In this document: in pieces, positions 32,769-46,574 of the stretch | Position numbering within the stretch: the first letter of the stretch is position 1 | How the letters are laid out: every line of letters starts with the position of its first letter | Source: Montifringilla adamsi | Lineage: Eukaryota; Chordata; Aves; Passeriformes; Passeridae | Direction of reading: 5' to 3' | DNA length: 64,000 nucleotides | Assembly: GCA_017590115.1 (NCBI GenBank) | Contig: JAGGNK010006892.1 | Span: 11,814,429-11,878,428, forward strand | Program-made: the position numbers and the translations under genes | Notes under the pieces: generated by a model | Seen by the model: the letters and a program-made list of their open reading frames with translations, nothing else | Told to the model about the DNA's origin: nothing | The model's database searches: none

Positions 32769-35700
32769 CCTGCAACAAACTGAAACACTACCTCTTTTTT
32801 TTCTGGTATTTCATGTGGTGGCTTCTTATGTCTTCTTTCTTATTTTTTTCTTTTTTTTTTTTTTTTTTAATTTTTTTTATTTTTGCTGTGGGATCTAAGT
32901 AACATTCTTTCAGATTTTGCTGTCAAAAATCCCATTTTGATCTTGTTCTGAAATTCAGTAATGGGTCTACTTCTTTTTCTTCCAGATAGAAAACCGAAGC
33001 TGTTGTTATACAAGCTACAGCTTTTCTTTACATTTGTTGCTTTCCAATAACCCTGATAACCTCTGTGTCTATAAAGTGCATTTGTCTTTTTAGAACACAT
33101 GCTTTTAGGGGCCAGAGCACAATAGTACAAGTGTTGGCCATCATCCTGCCAGCTGTATGCCAGAACATCCTGCTTGACTAGCCCTAGAGACAGAAAAAGT
33201 GAAAATATTCAGTGAGGCATTTTCAAATTCTTCACTACAAGTTTGGAAACTTTTTATGCCTCCTGTGAAAACATATGGGATTGATTGATTTTGTTCTAGC
33301 CAAAGGAACTGCTACAGTTAACTGTGGGATAAAAGATAAAACCATTTACTCTTTTCTAGTGTGAATGTGTGAATATCCTATCCACCCTTAAACAGTGAAA
33401 AATACCTGGTGAATTACCTCATTAGTAGGAATCTGGCTGTGAACTGACAACATGTGAGCAGAACAAATCAAAACCTTTCCCATAAATTTTCTGTTGACAA
33501 TTAGTCCTTGTGCCTACATGATGGCTGCTTCTGATACTCTTGTGTGAAAGTGTTATCAGGAGTAGAGTGATCCAAGTAGTGTTTTGAATATAGGAAACTA
33601 AAAATCTTGGCTTCGTGCAGATTTGTGCCCCATGACTGTTTGATTTTGGTGTGTCTCTTTGTGAGATCTGAGTGAAGCTTTCTCATGGTTAGTACGTCGA
33701 GGAAAGGAGAGGAGAAAGGAGGAACTTCATCCCCCTTGTTTTCTAACACCAATGACATCTTTAGTTCCTGTATCACCATACCATTTATTTGGAATGTTAA
33801 TGGGTTCTTTCTTCTCTGCTTCATCAAATGCTTGACGATCTGCTTGATCACTACTCCAAGTGTTGTACATACAGATGTTATTCAGGTGTTCACCTTTCCA
33901 TAAAGCAGGTTTTGAAACTAGTCAGTGAACAGAAAAACAAATGGTGAAAAAAAAAGAGAAAAATACAAACAGGGACAATGCACATGCATAAGGGCCCCCA
34001 AGTGCCTTTCCTGCCCTGGCAGCCAGGATGACAGCACAAAGATGCTGTTGCCTGGCTTCAAGAATACATTTGAGACAAAGCTGAAGGACAGTGAATGGGG
34101 AAAGGTGGATGTCAAAAATGAGTCTTGCGGCAGTGTTCCACTAAACAGGGAATGGCTGAACAAGCAAAGAGGGAGAGCCAAAGGGGCTGTATCCAGTAAA
34201 ATCGCCTTTCTCCTTGACTTCCATGCCACTACAGCTAGGAACCGGAGTGTAAAAAGCACACTCAATGGGAGAACAAGCCACTGCCTGCTTTTTGCAGCAG
34301 AGCTCTTCAATTAGAGCATTTTCTGGCAATATGTATGTAGGCTTGATCCCTGAATTTCCTGGATGGAATGAAACATTCTACTTCACAGCAGAGGGTCAAA
34401 CTAAAGCATTTTGCTGAGGTGGAAAGTTCTAGGCTAACAGTGGAACCAGATACCTCCATCATTCAGCTGAAAAGCTGTCTCTTGCACTCTGAGCAAAGAA
34501 TCTGTCAGCTTGCTTGCTGTCAGCTGTTGCCTGTCTTCAGTAACACAACTTCAAGCACCTTCAGAAGGTTCAGTTTCCTGATAAGCCATAAACAAATAAA
34601 CCGTATGTAGGAGGCATGGGGAAAGTTGTCAAACTCTTTTTCAGAAGCCATTAATGCCTGCACTTTGGACAAATTAGTGCTTCTTTACATTTCATGCAGG
34701 TTTTCTGCAAAACACTTTATCTAGTGAGTGAGACTGAAGGAAGGAAAAAGTGACTATTCTTAGTTTTTTGAAGAACAAAACATATATCAAGCAATTTTTC
34801 ATCTATAAAACTGAAAAGTTTCCAAAAGAAATATAAATAATTTTTAAGAAGATAAAGATAATATAAAATTCACTAAAATTATTAAATTTCATTAAATAAT
34901 ATATCTTTTAAGGATGCAATTACTGATAAAAAACTAAGTGTCCTTTCTCTGTGTTTACCAGTGGCCTTTGCTTATGCTATTTCTCCTTGGAGCTTTAGGC
35001 AATTTAATTTTTCTTACTGACTACTTTAACTCCAGTGGGATACAGTGAGTTTTTCTGGCAGCATGATTCCATCTCAGGGAGCATCTATGACTAGAAGAAC
35101 TTGCAACCAGGTGAACCCACTGACCCTTAAAATTAAGACCTATGTAGGCTGTTATAAATCTGTAATTATGTCACTCAGGAAGACTAAACATTAAGAGACA
35201 TTGCCAAGAACCACAGAATCCAGAGCAATCAGGAGTAAAACCAATGTTTCCTAGATGTAAGTGCTGTTTACTAATTGTATTGCAAGTCGATATTCAGTAT
35301 GCTGCATATCAGGTTTAATTAACCTGGTTGGTATTTACAGTTAACATGAAGTTGTTTTGCACAGTGAAGGACTATACAAGTACTGAATACTGCACAAAAA
35401 ATGTTTAGCAGGTGAAACCACAATACCACCTGTAACAATACATGCAATACTGCAGACCTCAAGCACATACAGCATACATATTCAGTGTGCCACACACCTA
35501 GTTAGTCAAGGAAATTATATGTGATTATTATATCTGGCCATAGAAATGCATGAAATACATGAATATTATATATTATATCTCGCCATAGAAATACATAAAA
35601 ATTCTGCCACTATGCATACAAATAACATCAGTATTAAAAACATTAATATAACATTTGCTTTAGCATCTTGTCTTTGAAAATTATGTCTCCTGAAAAAAAA

Positions 35701-37709
35701 CAGTGTTTGAAAGACCACATCTTCATCACACTTCCATGAAGCCTGAATTGTTTATTCTGTCAAATTGATAGAACTGGTGTGGCATGCCTGTGATGTGGAA
35801 TCATAGGAAGACTAAGGAATATAGTTTTGCTAGCCCAGTCTAATCTTTGAGTTATTAGTGTCTATTGTAATGGGTCTTGCTGAGAACAGTGATCTACTGA
35901 AACCATCAACTCATTTTTGTGAAGTTTTGTATCCTAGACAAGTGGTCATAACTTAGTGATATTTCTATCTTGGCCGGGTTTGCACTGACATTGAAAAAAA
36001 GTTATTAGTCACACAGCAATAAATTACTGGGGAAGATATGCTGTTTCAAACTCTACTGTATGATAAATTGAGCCTGAAAAATCCCTGGATTCCATTTTAT
36101 GAAAAGGCTTACAGGGACTCACTGAGACAACTGAATAAACGGAAAACAATGGTGAGGATGAGGATGGATTGACAGGGCAATAAAAGACTACTGCACTGCT
36201 TATCATATGATCTTCCAACTCCCAGAAGTATGTCAGAAGTTTAGTAGAGTATTCACTTAAGTGAGTTAAGATATCTTTAACACATTAGAATACAGTTTAT
36301 ATTGTTCCCATGCGGCTATTATGAATTTGCATTTCAGAGTTACTGCTGTCATCCTCCGACTTCATCTTGCAAAGAATGAAACCAAAAAGCTGCTGGTACT
36401 GCATCCAGGCCTATTTTCAAACATGGTGGAAAAGAGACATATAAAGCCACTCAGAAGTGCATCTTCTCTACAAAGCTGTTTTGTGACATATCAAATAGAC
36501 GTTGTGCATTGAAATATTAGTGATGGTGTCTGTTGTATCTTTAGAGCCTTATACATTCTTAATGAGGATTTCATTCCTTGAATAAACCTATACCTAGGTA
36601 ATTGTCGTATTTCTGCAAATATGATCATGAGCCACTCTGATTCATGGCATTTCCAAAGAAGGGGGAACTAGTGGGAACTTGCAGCAGTGTCACGGATAGG
36701 AGGAATGTGAATGGATATTGTCAGGTTATCAGTTTCTCCCAAATATTTTTTATGATTTGAATGAACACTCAGAAGGCTAAAAGATTTAATTTCCAGTATG
36801 ACAATCTTTTCTGGAAAAAAAGTCTGGCCCAACATGTACACTGCTACCTAACAAAACCTTGTGCAGACAGATTTTTCAATTCTTATTGACAGCAATTCCA
36901 AGGCCTCTTGGAACAGCACATGCTAACTGGAGTCAATAAATTAGTAAATAAAATAAATTTTTATTTTTGCTCTGTAATCCTTCAGAAGACAAGTTAATTG
37001 AGATTCAGAGGTTATTTCTACTGTATATTACATTCATTTTTCATAATACACTACTTTTCCTTTGTGCATACCCATGGGTAATGCAGTCTTAAAGGATTAC
37101 ATAATTTGCTTTAATATCACCTGTATATGAGTGTTGACTAAAGGGGAGGCATACAAAGAAAAACCAAATTTAAAAGAATATTTTCATTTTGAAAACAAAG
37201 AAATGGCAAGCAATTCTTTGTGGATTATTAGTAGTTGGGTGATGAAATGTGATATTCATCAATATGTAAAGTAAGATTGGAATGGCAAGTGTGAGGTTTG
37301 CAGTACTGAAGCAGTACTATGAAGTGCTCAGAGAGAGCTCTTTTTTCTCAAGTTCTGAAGGTTCTCAGGAAAACTTCAGGGAAATCAGTTGGGAAAAGTC
37401 CCAGTACTTTGGGGGGAAACTGGAACTATGGCATTAATGCAGGGGGTTCACACTAATTCAGAACAGGTTGTATCTCTGTTCTTTGTATTCCTTTGAGTTG
37501 ATAGCACATCTGCCAAGCATGTCAGAGGAGGTTTGAACAGAGAGACTGTAGGTAGAAAAAGGCCTTAATGTAGTAGTTAAGTTTATTTGTTCTGTTGGAT
37601 GTATTGGAATTGATTTAACCTTACATTGCAATTTAAAAGCTACATGAACAAACAGGGAAAGACATCCAGAGAAGATTTATTCAAGTTTCTCACGTATCTT
37701 CTGTTCAAA
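32769..37709. other. Unique AT-rich DNA, no gene recognised
   Basis: A T18 run lies at 32851-32868. At 33918-34314 a 129-130-codon frame is open on both strands over the same bases; neither reads as a known protein. An AT-rich block at 34790-34912 could be matrix-attachment-like. A 45-bp spaced direct repeat ('tatctggccatagaaat' and 'tatctcgccatagaaat') lies at 35531 and 35576. Confidence 0.45.
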
Positions 37710-37912
37710 TTGGATCATAGAAGGGTTTGGAAGGGACCTTAAAGATCATTTAGTTCCAACCCCTCTGATGGGGGTAGGGACACCTTTCACTAGATCAGTT
37801 TTCTCAGAGTCCCATCCAATCTGGCCTTGAACACCTTCAGGAACTGGGTACCCACAATTTCTCTGGGCAACCTGCTCCAGTGTTACACTACCCTCACAGG
37901 AAAGAAGTCATA
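37710..37912 (-). mobile_element. CR1 LINE, 3'-end fragment (minus strand)
   Basis: The plus strand reads the reverse complement of a CR1 3' end: 'ttggatcatagaagggtttgg', 'ggaccttaaagatcattta', 'tccaatctggccttgaacac', 'gggcaacctgctccagtgtt'. It stops at about 37912, before the ORF2 body. It is 200 bases, truncated and non-coding. Confidence 0.93.
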
Positions 37913-40900
37913 ACTCTATAGAGTAATCCTGAAAGCAAATTCTCCTCTGTTGCTTCAGAACTATGGAACAACTATTCTTCTATCATTTGTCTAAGAAAGA
38001 CCTAAAGTGTTTTCTCAAGAGCCTCTAACTTGGACACTGCATTGCAAGATGATATAGAGGATCTATAAAACCACCCTAACCTTCTTTTGCAGTCAGTGGT
38101 GAACAATGGAAGTTTTCAGTGGAGCCCCATATGTGTTTTGGGGCTTTCTTCAGGTAAATAAAAGGAAGTGATGGCACTACAGTGATGTCTGGACTCTCAT
38201 GTTCTGGAGTATATGTGACTGCAAATGGCTGCACATAAGGCATCTTTGTCCGTTTCCTGTTTTCCTTTGAATGCCTCAGTAAAACTGGATTCAGTCTGGA
38301 GATCTGAAATCTGACACCAAGTCCAGTCCTGACTGGTGCCACAGGAGTTGGGTATAGCCTGCAACAGGCAAGCTACCAGCGCCAGCCACAGGGCACTGTT
38401 CCAAGTCTGGACTCCATTATAGCCTGGGCCTAGGCCCCACAGAAATCTTCCAGACAGAGAGCAAGAATGATTTTGGGGTTCGCAAGGGCTGAAGATCACC
38501 CTCAGTGAGAATTGGCTTAATTGGCTCTGGCCACCCCATTTTTGGGAGTAAAGAGTGACGATCAATTCCACACATGAACAATTTTTCCACATCAAGAGAG
38601 CCTTCAGAAGGGAGTTTAATGTTGTGTGTGATAAGTGATGCAAACACCAGCAAGCAGACTTTTGGGTCATCTAAGTGCCACTCATGCCTACATTTACTGG
38701 CTGGACTACAAGCACTACAGCTTTCCCTAAAGACCAGTACTTAGCTCTTTTTAAAGTTCTTACAGCAATGTTTTTATAGGCATAAATAACTGATGGCATC
38801 ATTGCCTTTCTGCACTGATTTGTGATTGTATCAATAAAGTAGACAACTGATATTGAAAGAAGTGATCTGCACAAGAAGCAATACTGCATCTCTTATTATT
38901 CTAAATCACAAACTCTTGTTCAAATGGGAGATTTGATTTTAATATTCTTCTTTGAGGTAGGTATTTTTCATTGGCATTTCCATTGCACAGTATGAACTAT
39001 ATTTAGTAGTTTACTTTTTGCGTTCAGGTAATAAAATAGCAAAACTTTGTTCAAGTTACCCCTGTAAATGATAACACAGAATATATTTTGTAAATTATTA
39101 GGAATCTTGGAACTGATGATAATGATTTATTCTTTTTATATCAAGAATGTGGCCTGCTAGAAAGTATTGTTTCATTCATGCAGCAGTGTAAGGCATTGAT
39201 ACTTTAATACTCATCTGTAGTATTATTTATTTAGTTAAATGGATAATGTTGATATGCTGAAAGAATAAATCACCATCTATCAAATAAAAACTGTCAAATC
39301 CCAAAGATACAATATTAAACAGCTCAGCAGTGCTGAAATGCAGGATGGTTAACTGCAAAGCTGAAATTACATATCTCAAAGAAATGGACATTTTATTAAC
39401 TTTTTAGAAGCTGATACTATTATTGATAACTCATCACAAGGGATGATTTAATGGGATTTGGCTAATATCATAAAACACTTATACAGCAAATGAAAAAATA
39501 GTCCAGTCCCTATCCAGACAAAGGAAATGTAAGAGAATGAGGAAAAAGTATAACAGAAAAATAAGGCTAGAAGATAATTTTGGTGGAGGGAGGGGGAGAG
39601 GGTAGTCCACTGTATCTTCTAAGACATGTCTTGACAAATACTCAGTTAACTTATTCTTAAACCACTTCTCCCTTTCCTCTTTGCAGTTTGTTTCAGCAGT
39701 TCACTATATTTACCACTATCTTATCATCTTTAGATGTCTTTAAAGTCCTTCTTGTATTTTCCTTAGTACAATTTCAATATCCTATCTAGCTATCCTAGCT
39801 CTCATTAAAATGAAATTCTCTCTATTTGACAGCCATACTTAGTTATCAGCTCCCTCCTCAATCTTTTTCTCTTTAGACAAAATCATTTCATTTTTTTTTG
39901 CAGTCTTCCTGATTTTAACTCACACCATGAACTAAACAAATGACAGGTGAATTCCCTGTCCTCTCATCATTCTGCTAATTCTCTCTTGGAATTTCTTATT
40001 TGGAAAGTTTGATCAAAAATGATACAAATGCTGTAGCTACCTCAGCATGAAATTTCTTCAAGAATTGCAGATTCTTATTCTTTCAGTATGACCTGCAGAC
40101 TGCTACTTTTTTCACAGGTGTGGCACTGTTGACTCATATTCAGCTGTCATCTGCTGTAATCTCAAACCCTACTCTGAAGTGTGTTTCCTAAGCAGTTGTT
40201 CTGTATTCTGTTTAAATGGATTGTTCCTGCACAAGTGTACACCTTGCCCCTTATTGCCCTTTGAATTTTATTTATTATTTCTGCTCCCTGTGTCCAATTT
40301 GTCAAGATTACTTTGAATCCTGTCCTCCACTCCCACTTTCACATTTCTTGCAGATTTCATAAACATAAACTCTATTTCAAAATCTGTGTCATGAAGGGAA
40401 AGATAAATGCAAACCCAGGTGAAACTTTATGCTAGACATTCTTCTATTTGAATGCTGGTAAAATATATTCTTGAAAAAAAATGAACAAAAATATGATATT
40501 TAAATCTAGATCATATGCTCATAACTTGATTGTGAAAGCATCATTTGAGCTACCTGGAGTCAAATCAGATAGCTCATGTCCAGACTTGATTATTTGGTAT
40601 CTGTGTATTCTTGTTTGTAGAAGACAATTAGACTGATTTAACACAAGGTGTTATTGAGAAGTACATGGTAGCCATTGTGCATGTCTTTTGCAAGCTGTTT
40701 GCCAATGTCTAGATTATTTATTTATTACAAAATCTGCTGGGAATTTAAGTCAAAATGGTCAGTGTATAGTCCATCATCTCTTATTTTGCTCCTTATTTTA
40801 AAAACAGCACAATATTCAGTCTTTTTTCACATTCCAAGTATTTTGCTGCCTTTTCACTTTGTCATTTCTCAGAGAGAAACATTAATGGCTCTGATACTGC

Positions 40901-43900
40901 TTCAGCTATTTCTTTAGGTGCTGTTGAGTTAATTTTATTAGACCCAATGAATGTGCATTTGATACAAAACTTTAGTAGTGGGTGGGTGGTGTTGGAGTCA
41001 GTGGATTTCAGAAGTTGATACCAGGACGAGTGTGTATTCCTAAGTGAAGACCCTACAACAATGCAATCATGCATTTAGAACATAGTGGAACAGGTTCAGT
41101 GCTGCTGTTTTTGTAAAGAAGGAAACATTAAAGCTGTGGCTGCCCTCATAGCCCCTGTGAAATTCTCCTTATTCAGTGCCATATACTGGGAAAAGTTACT
41201 GGTATGATCAGGGGAATGGAACATCCTTCTAACAGGAGTTTATGGTTAAAGCTTCTTTTTCTTGACAATATAAATGTGAAAGGGAGACAGATTGCTGTTG
41301 ATATGACAGATAACTGTAATACCACAGTTATAAGACAATGCAGTTTTGTGTTTGTAGGTCACCATGGTTATAGCCAATACTCCTCTTAGGATAGCTGCTT
41401 TTGATGAGCCAGAGGTGAAAATTTATGCATTTTACCATCTGGATTTATTGATACTATAGTTTAGACTGAAAACATTGGCTGAACCTGCAAGTTGTACTAA
41501 GTCCATCCACACTCCATGAAAAAAAAAAAAAAGTAAAAAAAAAAAAGAAAATAAAAAGAGAATGAGGTAAAGAGTGGCAGATCATTTGAAGTCAGTTCTC
41601 CTTACAAGAACCCAGGATAATTACTGTAAGGAATTTTTACCACATTTATTATAAGATGTGGATGGCCAAAAAGAAGGGCTCATGTATTTTCTGTATTATA
41701 TAAACTGCAAAGGAGATTAATGATTCTTAGAAAAATAGTGATCAGAAAAATTATAAAGGTTTTCTTCCTTATAAAGATAGATACAGACAGTTTCACCTCC
41801 TGCAACAGCACTGCCAAACAGACAGGAACATCTGTTCTTGCTGGTTTGACAGGCAATGGTTTTAAAGACACCAGGTGCCAGGATTATATACCATTAAAAT
41901 ATTCACTTTTCAAATCCTCAGGTTCTATGCTGGCAAACATCCAGAAGGATCAAACTGAAAGGTAGATTTCCTATGATGTAAGTGGCACACATTTGTTTAA
42001 ACAAAAGATGTGAGATGTTCCAATGCTGCTATGACAGCAAAGAATTCTATTACCCTAATTATAGGCGAAAGTTTTCTCTCCTGAATAACTCAACACTGCT
42101 GTTAAAAGCGACTTACCCTCACTACGGTAAGACTTGTCATGTTGCACTACTAAATCTCTGAGTAAAGAATAGCCTGCCAAAATTTAGAAAAAAATGACTG
42201 AATAGTTTAAATAGTCATTCAATTTTATTCAGTCTATCTTGATAAACTATTCTCCAAGAATAAGATTATATGCTTGCTAACCAGTAGAAGAACATTCATA
42301 TACAGTCAGAGCACATTTAACTAATTTGGGATAAGGAAATGTAATTTGCAGTGCATATGGCTAGTGAGGTACTGTTTGGGTATATTGTTTGTGTTACTGG
42401 TGAGCATTGGAAAACCAAAATTCCTAGTTTTATGGTGTTCTGGTTCCCCTCAATTTCATTTGCTGTGAGATAGCTATGGGCTAGTCAACCAAATTCTCTA
42501 GAAAGCAGTGCAGAGCAGCTCACTTACTTGGGGGAAAGACCTTTTTTTCAATCTGCCACTCCTAAAATAATGTCTAGAGGACACTTTGAACTACTGTAAG
42601 TCTCTGTACCAGCAGATTTTCCTCAAATTAGCAGACCTTTAGTGGAATTCTATCTAATTGATTAAATGGCTAGGATAAGTGATTTATGAGAAAAGATTAA
42701 AATAACTTTATACATATTGCTTGGTTAAATTACAATTACTCTGCCTTTAATAATGATCTACAGGTATTATTTGAGAAGCATATGTTCCTTGGATGGAGAT
42801 GAATTGTTCACTGTTATCCAGGGACTAGAAAACTTTCTATATAACTAGAAATATAGCTGCAAGAATGATACAAAACCAATCACCAAGATAATATTTGTGA
42901 TCCCTTTAGTCACTTAAAATTAAGATTCATGCAAAACCAATTTCCTTGACAAGCAAGTTCATAGAATATTCATATCAGAGTATTCCTACAAATGGAGCAT
43001 ACCATTTGTGTGCCTAGATGCCTTCCTTGTATTGGCAGCAGCTAAAAATCAGCACAAAAAGCCCTTAGGATTGAAACCCATCCATTGCAACAGCACATGG
43101 CTAGGCATGCACAGCAAGTAGTCACCTATGAGTGGATGATATTCAAAGTAGTAATACATAATCACTTAGGGAAGAATCATCTGCAAATGTTAATATTAGC
43201 CAAAGGAACTATAGCTAAGAATGGGGAGAAACACAGCAAGACAGACTAATCCAGGATGTAGGAAATAATTTCCTGAATTTTCTCAGTTGAGTAACTTGTT
43301 TGTTTATCCCTACACCCCATTGGCTAGTGGCATTCTCCCCAGTCTACTGTTGGAGTTTATTCACCCCACTCTACTGTCTGAAACAGGCTTTTTAAAACTA
43401 TTCATTCATCATGCAAGAACACAAACACAAAGAGCTCTCTCTCAAACTCTGTAGTGGTGTCAGGGTTCATTCAAATATGACTGCTGCTCAAATTTGCATC
43501 TGGTTTCTTTCAGTTTTGTTTTTTGGTGGTTGGATTTTCTTGTTGTCATTGGGGATTCTTGGTTTTCTTGGTTTCTTTGATGTTTCTTTAAATTAATGGA
43601 TTGATTTTTTGTTTTTGATAAGTGATGCTCAGAAATTCAAGCTGTTTCGTGTGGGTTTTGCCATGCAGTTTCCTGGTACAATGTCAGGCTGGTGCTTTGC
43701 AGATTGTTTTCTGAACCAATCTCACTGCTGAAGTACAAGACAAATGAAAACAAACCCGTTTTTCCCCCATGTAATGTTTTCATATTTTGGTGTTGTCTCA
43801 GTCATGAATGACCAGGGGTAGGGGGTTGCAGTACAACTAGAAAAACTTAGTGTGGCTGGTAATACACCTTTGGAAGCAGCACTGAACTTTGTGACCTGTA

Positions 43901-44939
43901 GACTTTACAGGATGATTAGAGAACACCGGCCAAGGAAAGGTCGTGAAGGTAGATGAGAGAAAAGTCAGTCCTGTGATCCTTGCAAGAGCATTTATTTGTG
44001 CTTGTACACTCAGACTGTTCCCAGTGACATCAGCTGTTATTCACCTGTATGCCCAACATAATTTGAAAGTGTTTTGACTTATATGGGTGCGTGCCTCATA
44101 TCTACAGATATATCCACACAAGCATCTCACCAATATCTTTTATAGAACAAGAATCCCTCTACTGATATTTCTGATTCAGGACTTCTTAATAAAGATTTAA
44201 TCACATGTTCCTCTTCAAAACAGATACCTGTTTTTCTGAAATGGGACAGGAAGATTAAAATGAGGATGAAATAGCAGAGCCCTTTCCTATTAAAAAGCCT
44301 GCCTTTGTATAGTGAAGTGATCATTACTGCCAGACCCAGAGATAACAACTTGGCACCCTATTCAAATCTAATAGAATCTAACAAGATTCAGGATTTTATA
44401 TCCTTATCTGAAAACTCTATTAGCACTGCTTTTATAGACAGACAGTTCAGTGTAAAGTGTTAGAGGAGACAAGACACAGCCACTTTTGATGAAGTTTCTT
44501 GAGTTGTAGGTTCCCAGAATTTTACACTGTGATAAACAGCTACTATGAGATTGAGTGTGTTTTACAATGAGATGGGAAGATTTTACAGACATGACCATTG
44601 TCTTTTTTCAGATTTTTCTGACAGATGAAAGGAGCCTTAATAAGAATGCAGAACAAGAATTTTTACCCACTTCAAAGCTCCTTTATACTGCCAAAGTGGC
44701 GATTAGTGGCTTTTGTGCAAATGGCAATCAGACCCATGTGATTTTAAACTTTTTTTTGATGTGTGGAGAGCAACTTAGTAGCATTATGCTGCGTGGAATG
44801 GCTTCTCATAGCTACAACATTAATTTTTTTTATGGTTAAATATGGAAAGGAGTGGAGGTTTAATTGTAATTGTATTTAGTTTTTCCTACTGGTTGCCAAG
44901 TGCGAAAGAGAAATTATTTCCTTTGGTTAATATGCTGGT
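37913..44939. other. Unique AT-rich DNA, no gene recognised
   Basis: A GC-richer block at 38070-38890 has minus-strand frames of 157, 88, 78 and 72 codons in different phases. None is recognised, and such lengths are expected by chance at this composition. An A-rich tract occupies 41519-41560. A TG-rich stretch lies at 43508-43600. No RNA gene or transposon recognised. Confidence 0.45.
41519..41560. repeat. A-rich tract
   Basis: Two A runs separated by 'gt', followed by 'gaaaataaaaag'. Simple low-complexity sequence. Confidence 0.85.
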
Positions 44940-45444
44940 TTTCGCTGAAGTAGGTATTTTTCTTCATGGTACCTACTACAGGGCTGCATTTTTGATTTGT
45001 GCTGAAAACAGAGCTGATAACACAGGGAAGTTTTAATTACTGCTGAGCAGGGCTTACACAGAGCTAAGGACTCACCCCACCCTACCAGTGAGGAGGTTGG
45101 GGGTGCACACAGAGTTTGGAGGGCACACAGCTGGGACAGCAGAACCCAATTGACCTAAGGGATACTCAGGACCATATGGTGTTTTGCTTGGTAATAAAAA
45201 GCTGGCTGAAGTAAGAATGGAACAATGTTTGGGGTAATGGCATTTGTCTTCCTAAGAAACTTTTATGTGTGATGGAGTCCTGATTTCCTGGGGATGGCTG
45301 CACACCATGCTTTGCCTATTAAGCTGTCTTTATATCAATCCACCAGTTTTCTCACTTTTCTAATCCTGTGCCCTATCCCACTGAGAAAGAATTGAGTCCA
45401 TGGCTGGTTGGTGCTTTGTTGCCAGCTGGGGTTGAACCATGACA
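44940..45444 (+). mobile_element. Probable endogenous retroviral LTR
   Basis: From memory this follows an avian ERV LTR abundant in songbirds: 'tttttcttcatgg', 'acagggctgc', 'gctgaaaacagagctgataa', 'ttactgctgagcagggctta', 'gaggaggttgggggtgcaca', 'acacagctgggacagcagaa', then 'aataaaaagctgg' near 45194 in the position of the TATA box, 'cctattaagctgtctttat' near 45315 in the position of the polyadenylation signal, and a terminal 'ggggttgaaccatgaca'. The end at 45444 is clear. The start is approximate and may lie a few tens of bases to either side. No viral gene flanks it, so it is a solo or truncated LTR. Divergence in the A-T-T-A-A-A signal suggests it is inactive. Confidence 0.7.
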
Positions 45445-46574
45445 GTTCAAAAAACAAAGAAAAGGTTGGGTGTGAAATATCCAACAGTATCTTATTTATT
45501 TCCTGACTTGATCTACCTCTGTGAAGCCTGTCAACCTTTTAAAATGTGTTGTTCAAAACAGTGGGTAAGGGGGCTTCTAACATATTTTTTGTTCAATTTG
45601 TTCTGCTGCAGCTTGTATCTTCTTTCTTTCCTTGAAAGTTGTTTAGGGCAGGGAGGTGATCTCATTAATTTTAGAGTGTAGTAAGGACTCAGTGTCTCAA
45701 TGAAATTTTAAAGTGATGTAGTAAGTAAATACTTATGACTACAGTATTCTGATTGCTAAAATCAGAATTTGGTGATGTTCTAGGCACAATGCAAAGAAAG
45801 AAATTAGTAATTGTACTGGAAAGAAAGTCGTAGTTTGGCTCATAGGGAGTCAACTTGAAGGCTTCTTAGGCCACATGAGAATGAAGACTCATTTGCTATT
45901 CTAGGGGAAATGAGATAGGAAGTTGTAATTATGATGATTTATCCATTGCATTTCAACCTCCTGTAGTTTATTCTGGCTAAACCAGGCTTCTTTTCCTAAT
46001 GCATTAAGTACACAGAGTAAGTCATGTATTCAGACCAAGGTAAACTCAGTGAGACACGGGGAGCAAAACCCATGTCTACCCTGAGTAGGATTGGCAGTTC
46101 AGTTAAATTTTCAGTGACATTTCTGTGCCTGTGAAGGCTTAGAGCATGTCATGCTAGTTTCTGGGAGCCTTAGAAACTCCACCAAAATGGTTCAGCACAG
46201 TGAGAATATTTTTGCTGGCGGTATCACCTAAACACCTGCTGATAGTTCTAGATCCCAGCTGCAGTGCCACCACAGCAGAAGGCTGGCTCCTGCTCCAAAG
46301 AGCTCTATCTCATAATATTGTAATACACAGTCAAAGTGTGAGGGTGCAAGAAAGCAGTGACATTTTACAATGATAGAGCCAGAAGATACCTAGGCATGAT
46401 TTTGAAACTTTGAAGGATAAGGAAGTAGCTTTGACAATCACAGGAAACTCTTTCTAAAAGGAACAGCAGTCATGGAGAAGGCATGAAAATGCTTCTGTGA
46501 AAATAAAGTGAGAAATAGTCTTGGACATCAGGAAAAGGAAACAGAATGCTTGATGCAATAGAGAGAAAGGGCTG
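45445..46574. other. Unique DNA between LTR and CR1
   Basis: No frame above 80 codons and no recognisable gene or repeat. Confidence 0.45.

Noticed and set aside
42957..42970. CR1-like 'catagaat' word
   Set aside because: Flanks do not continue the CR1 pattern.
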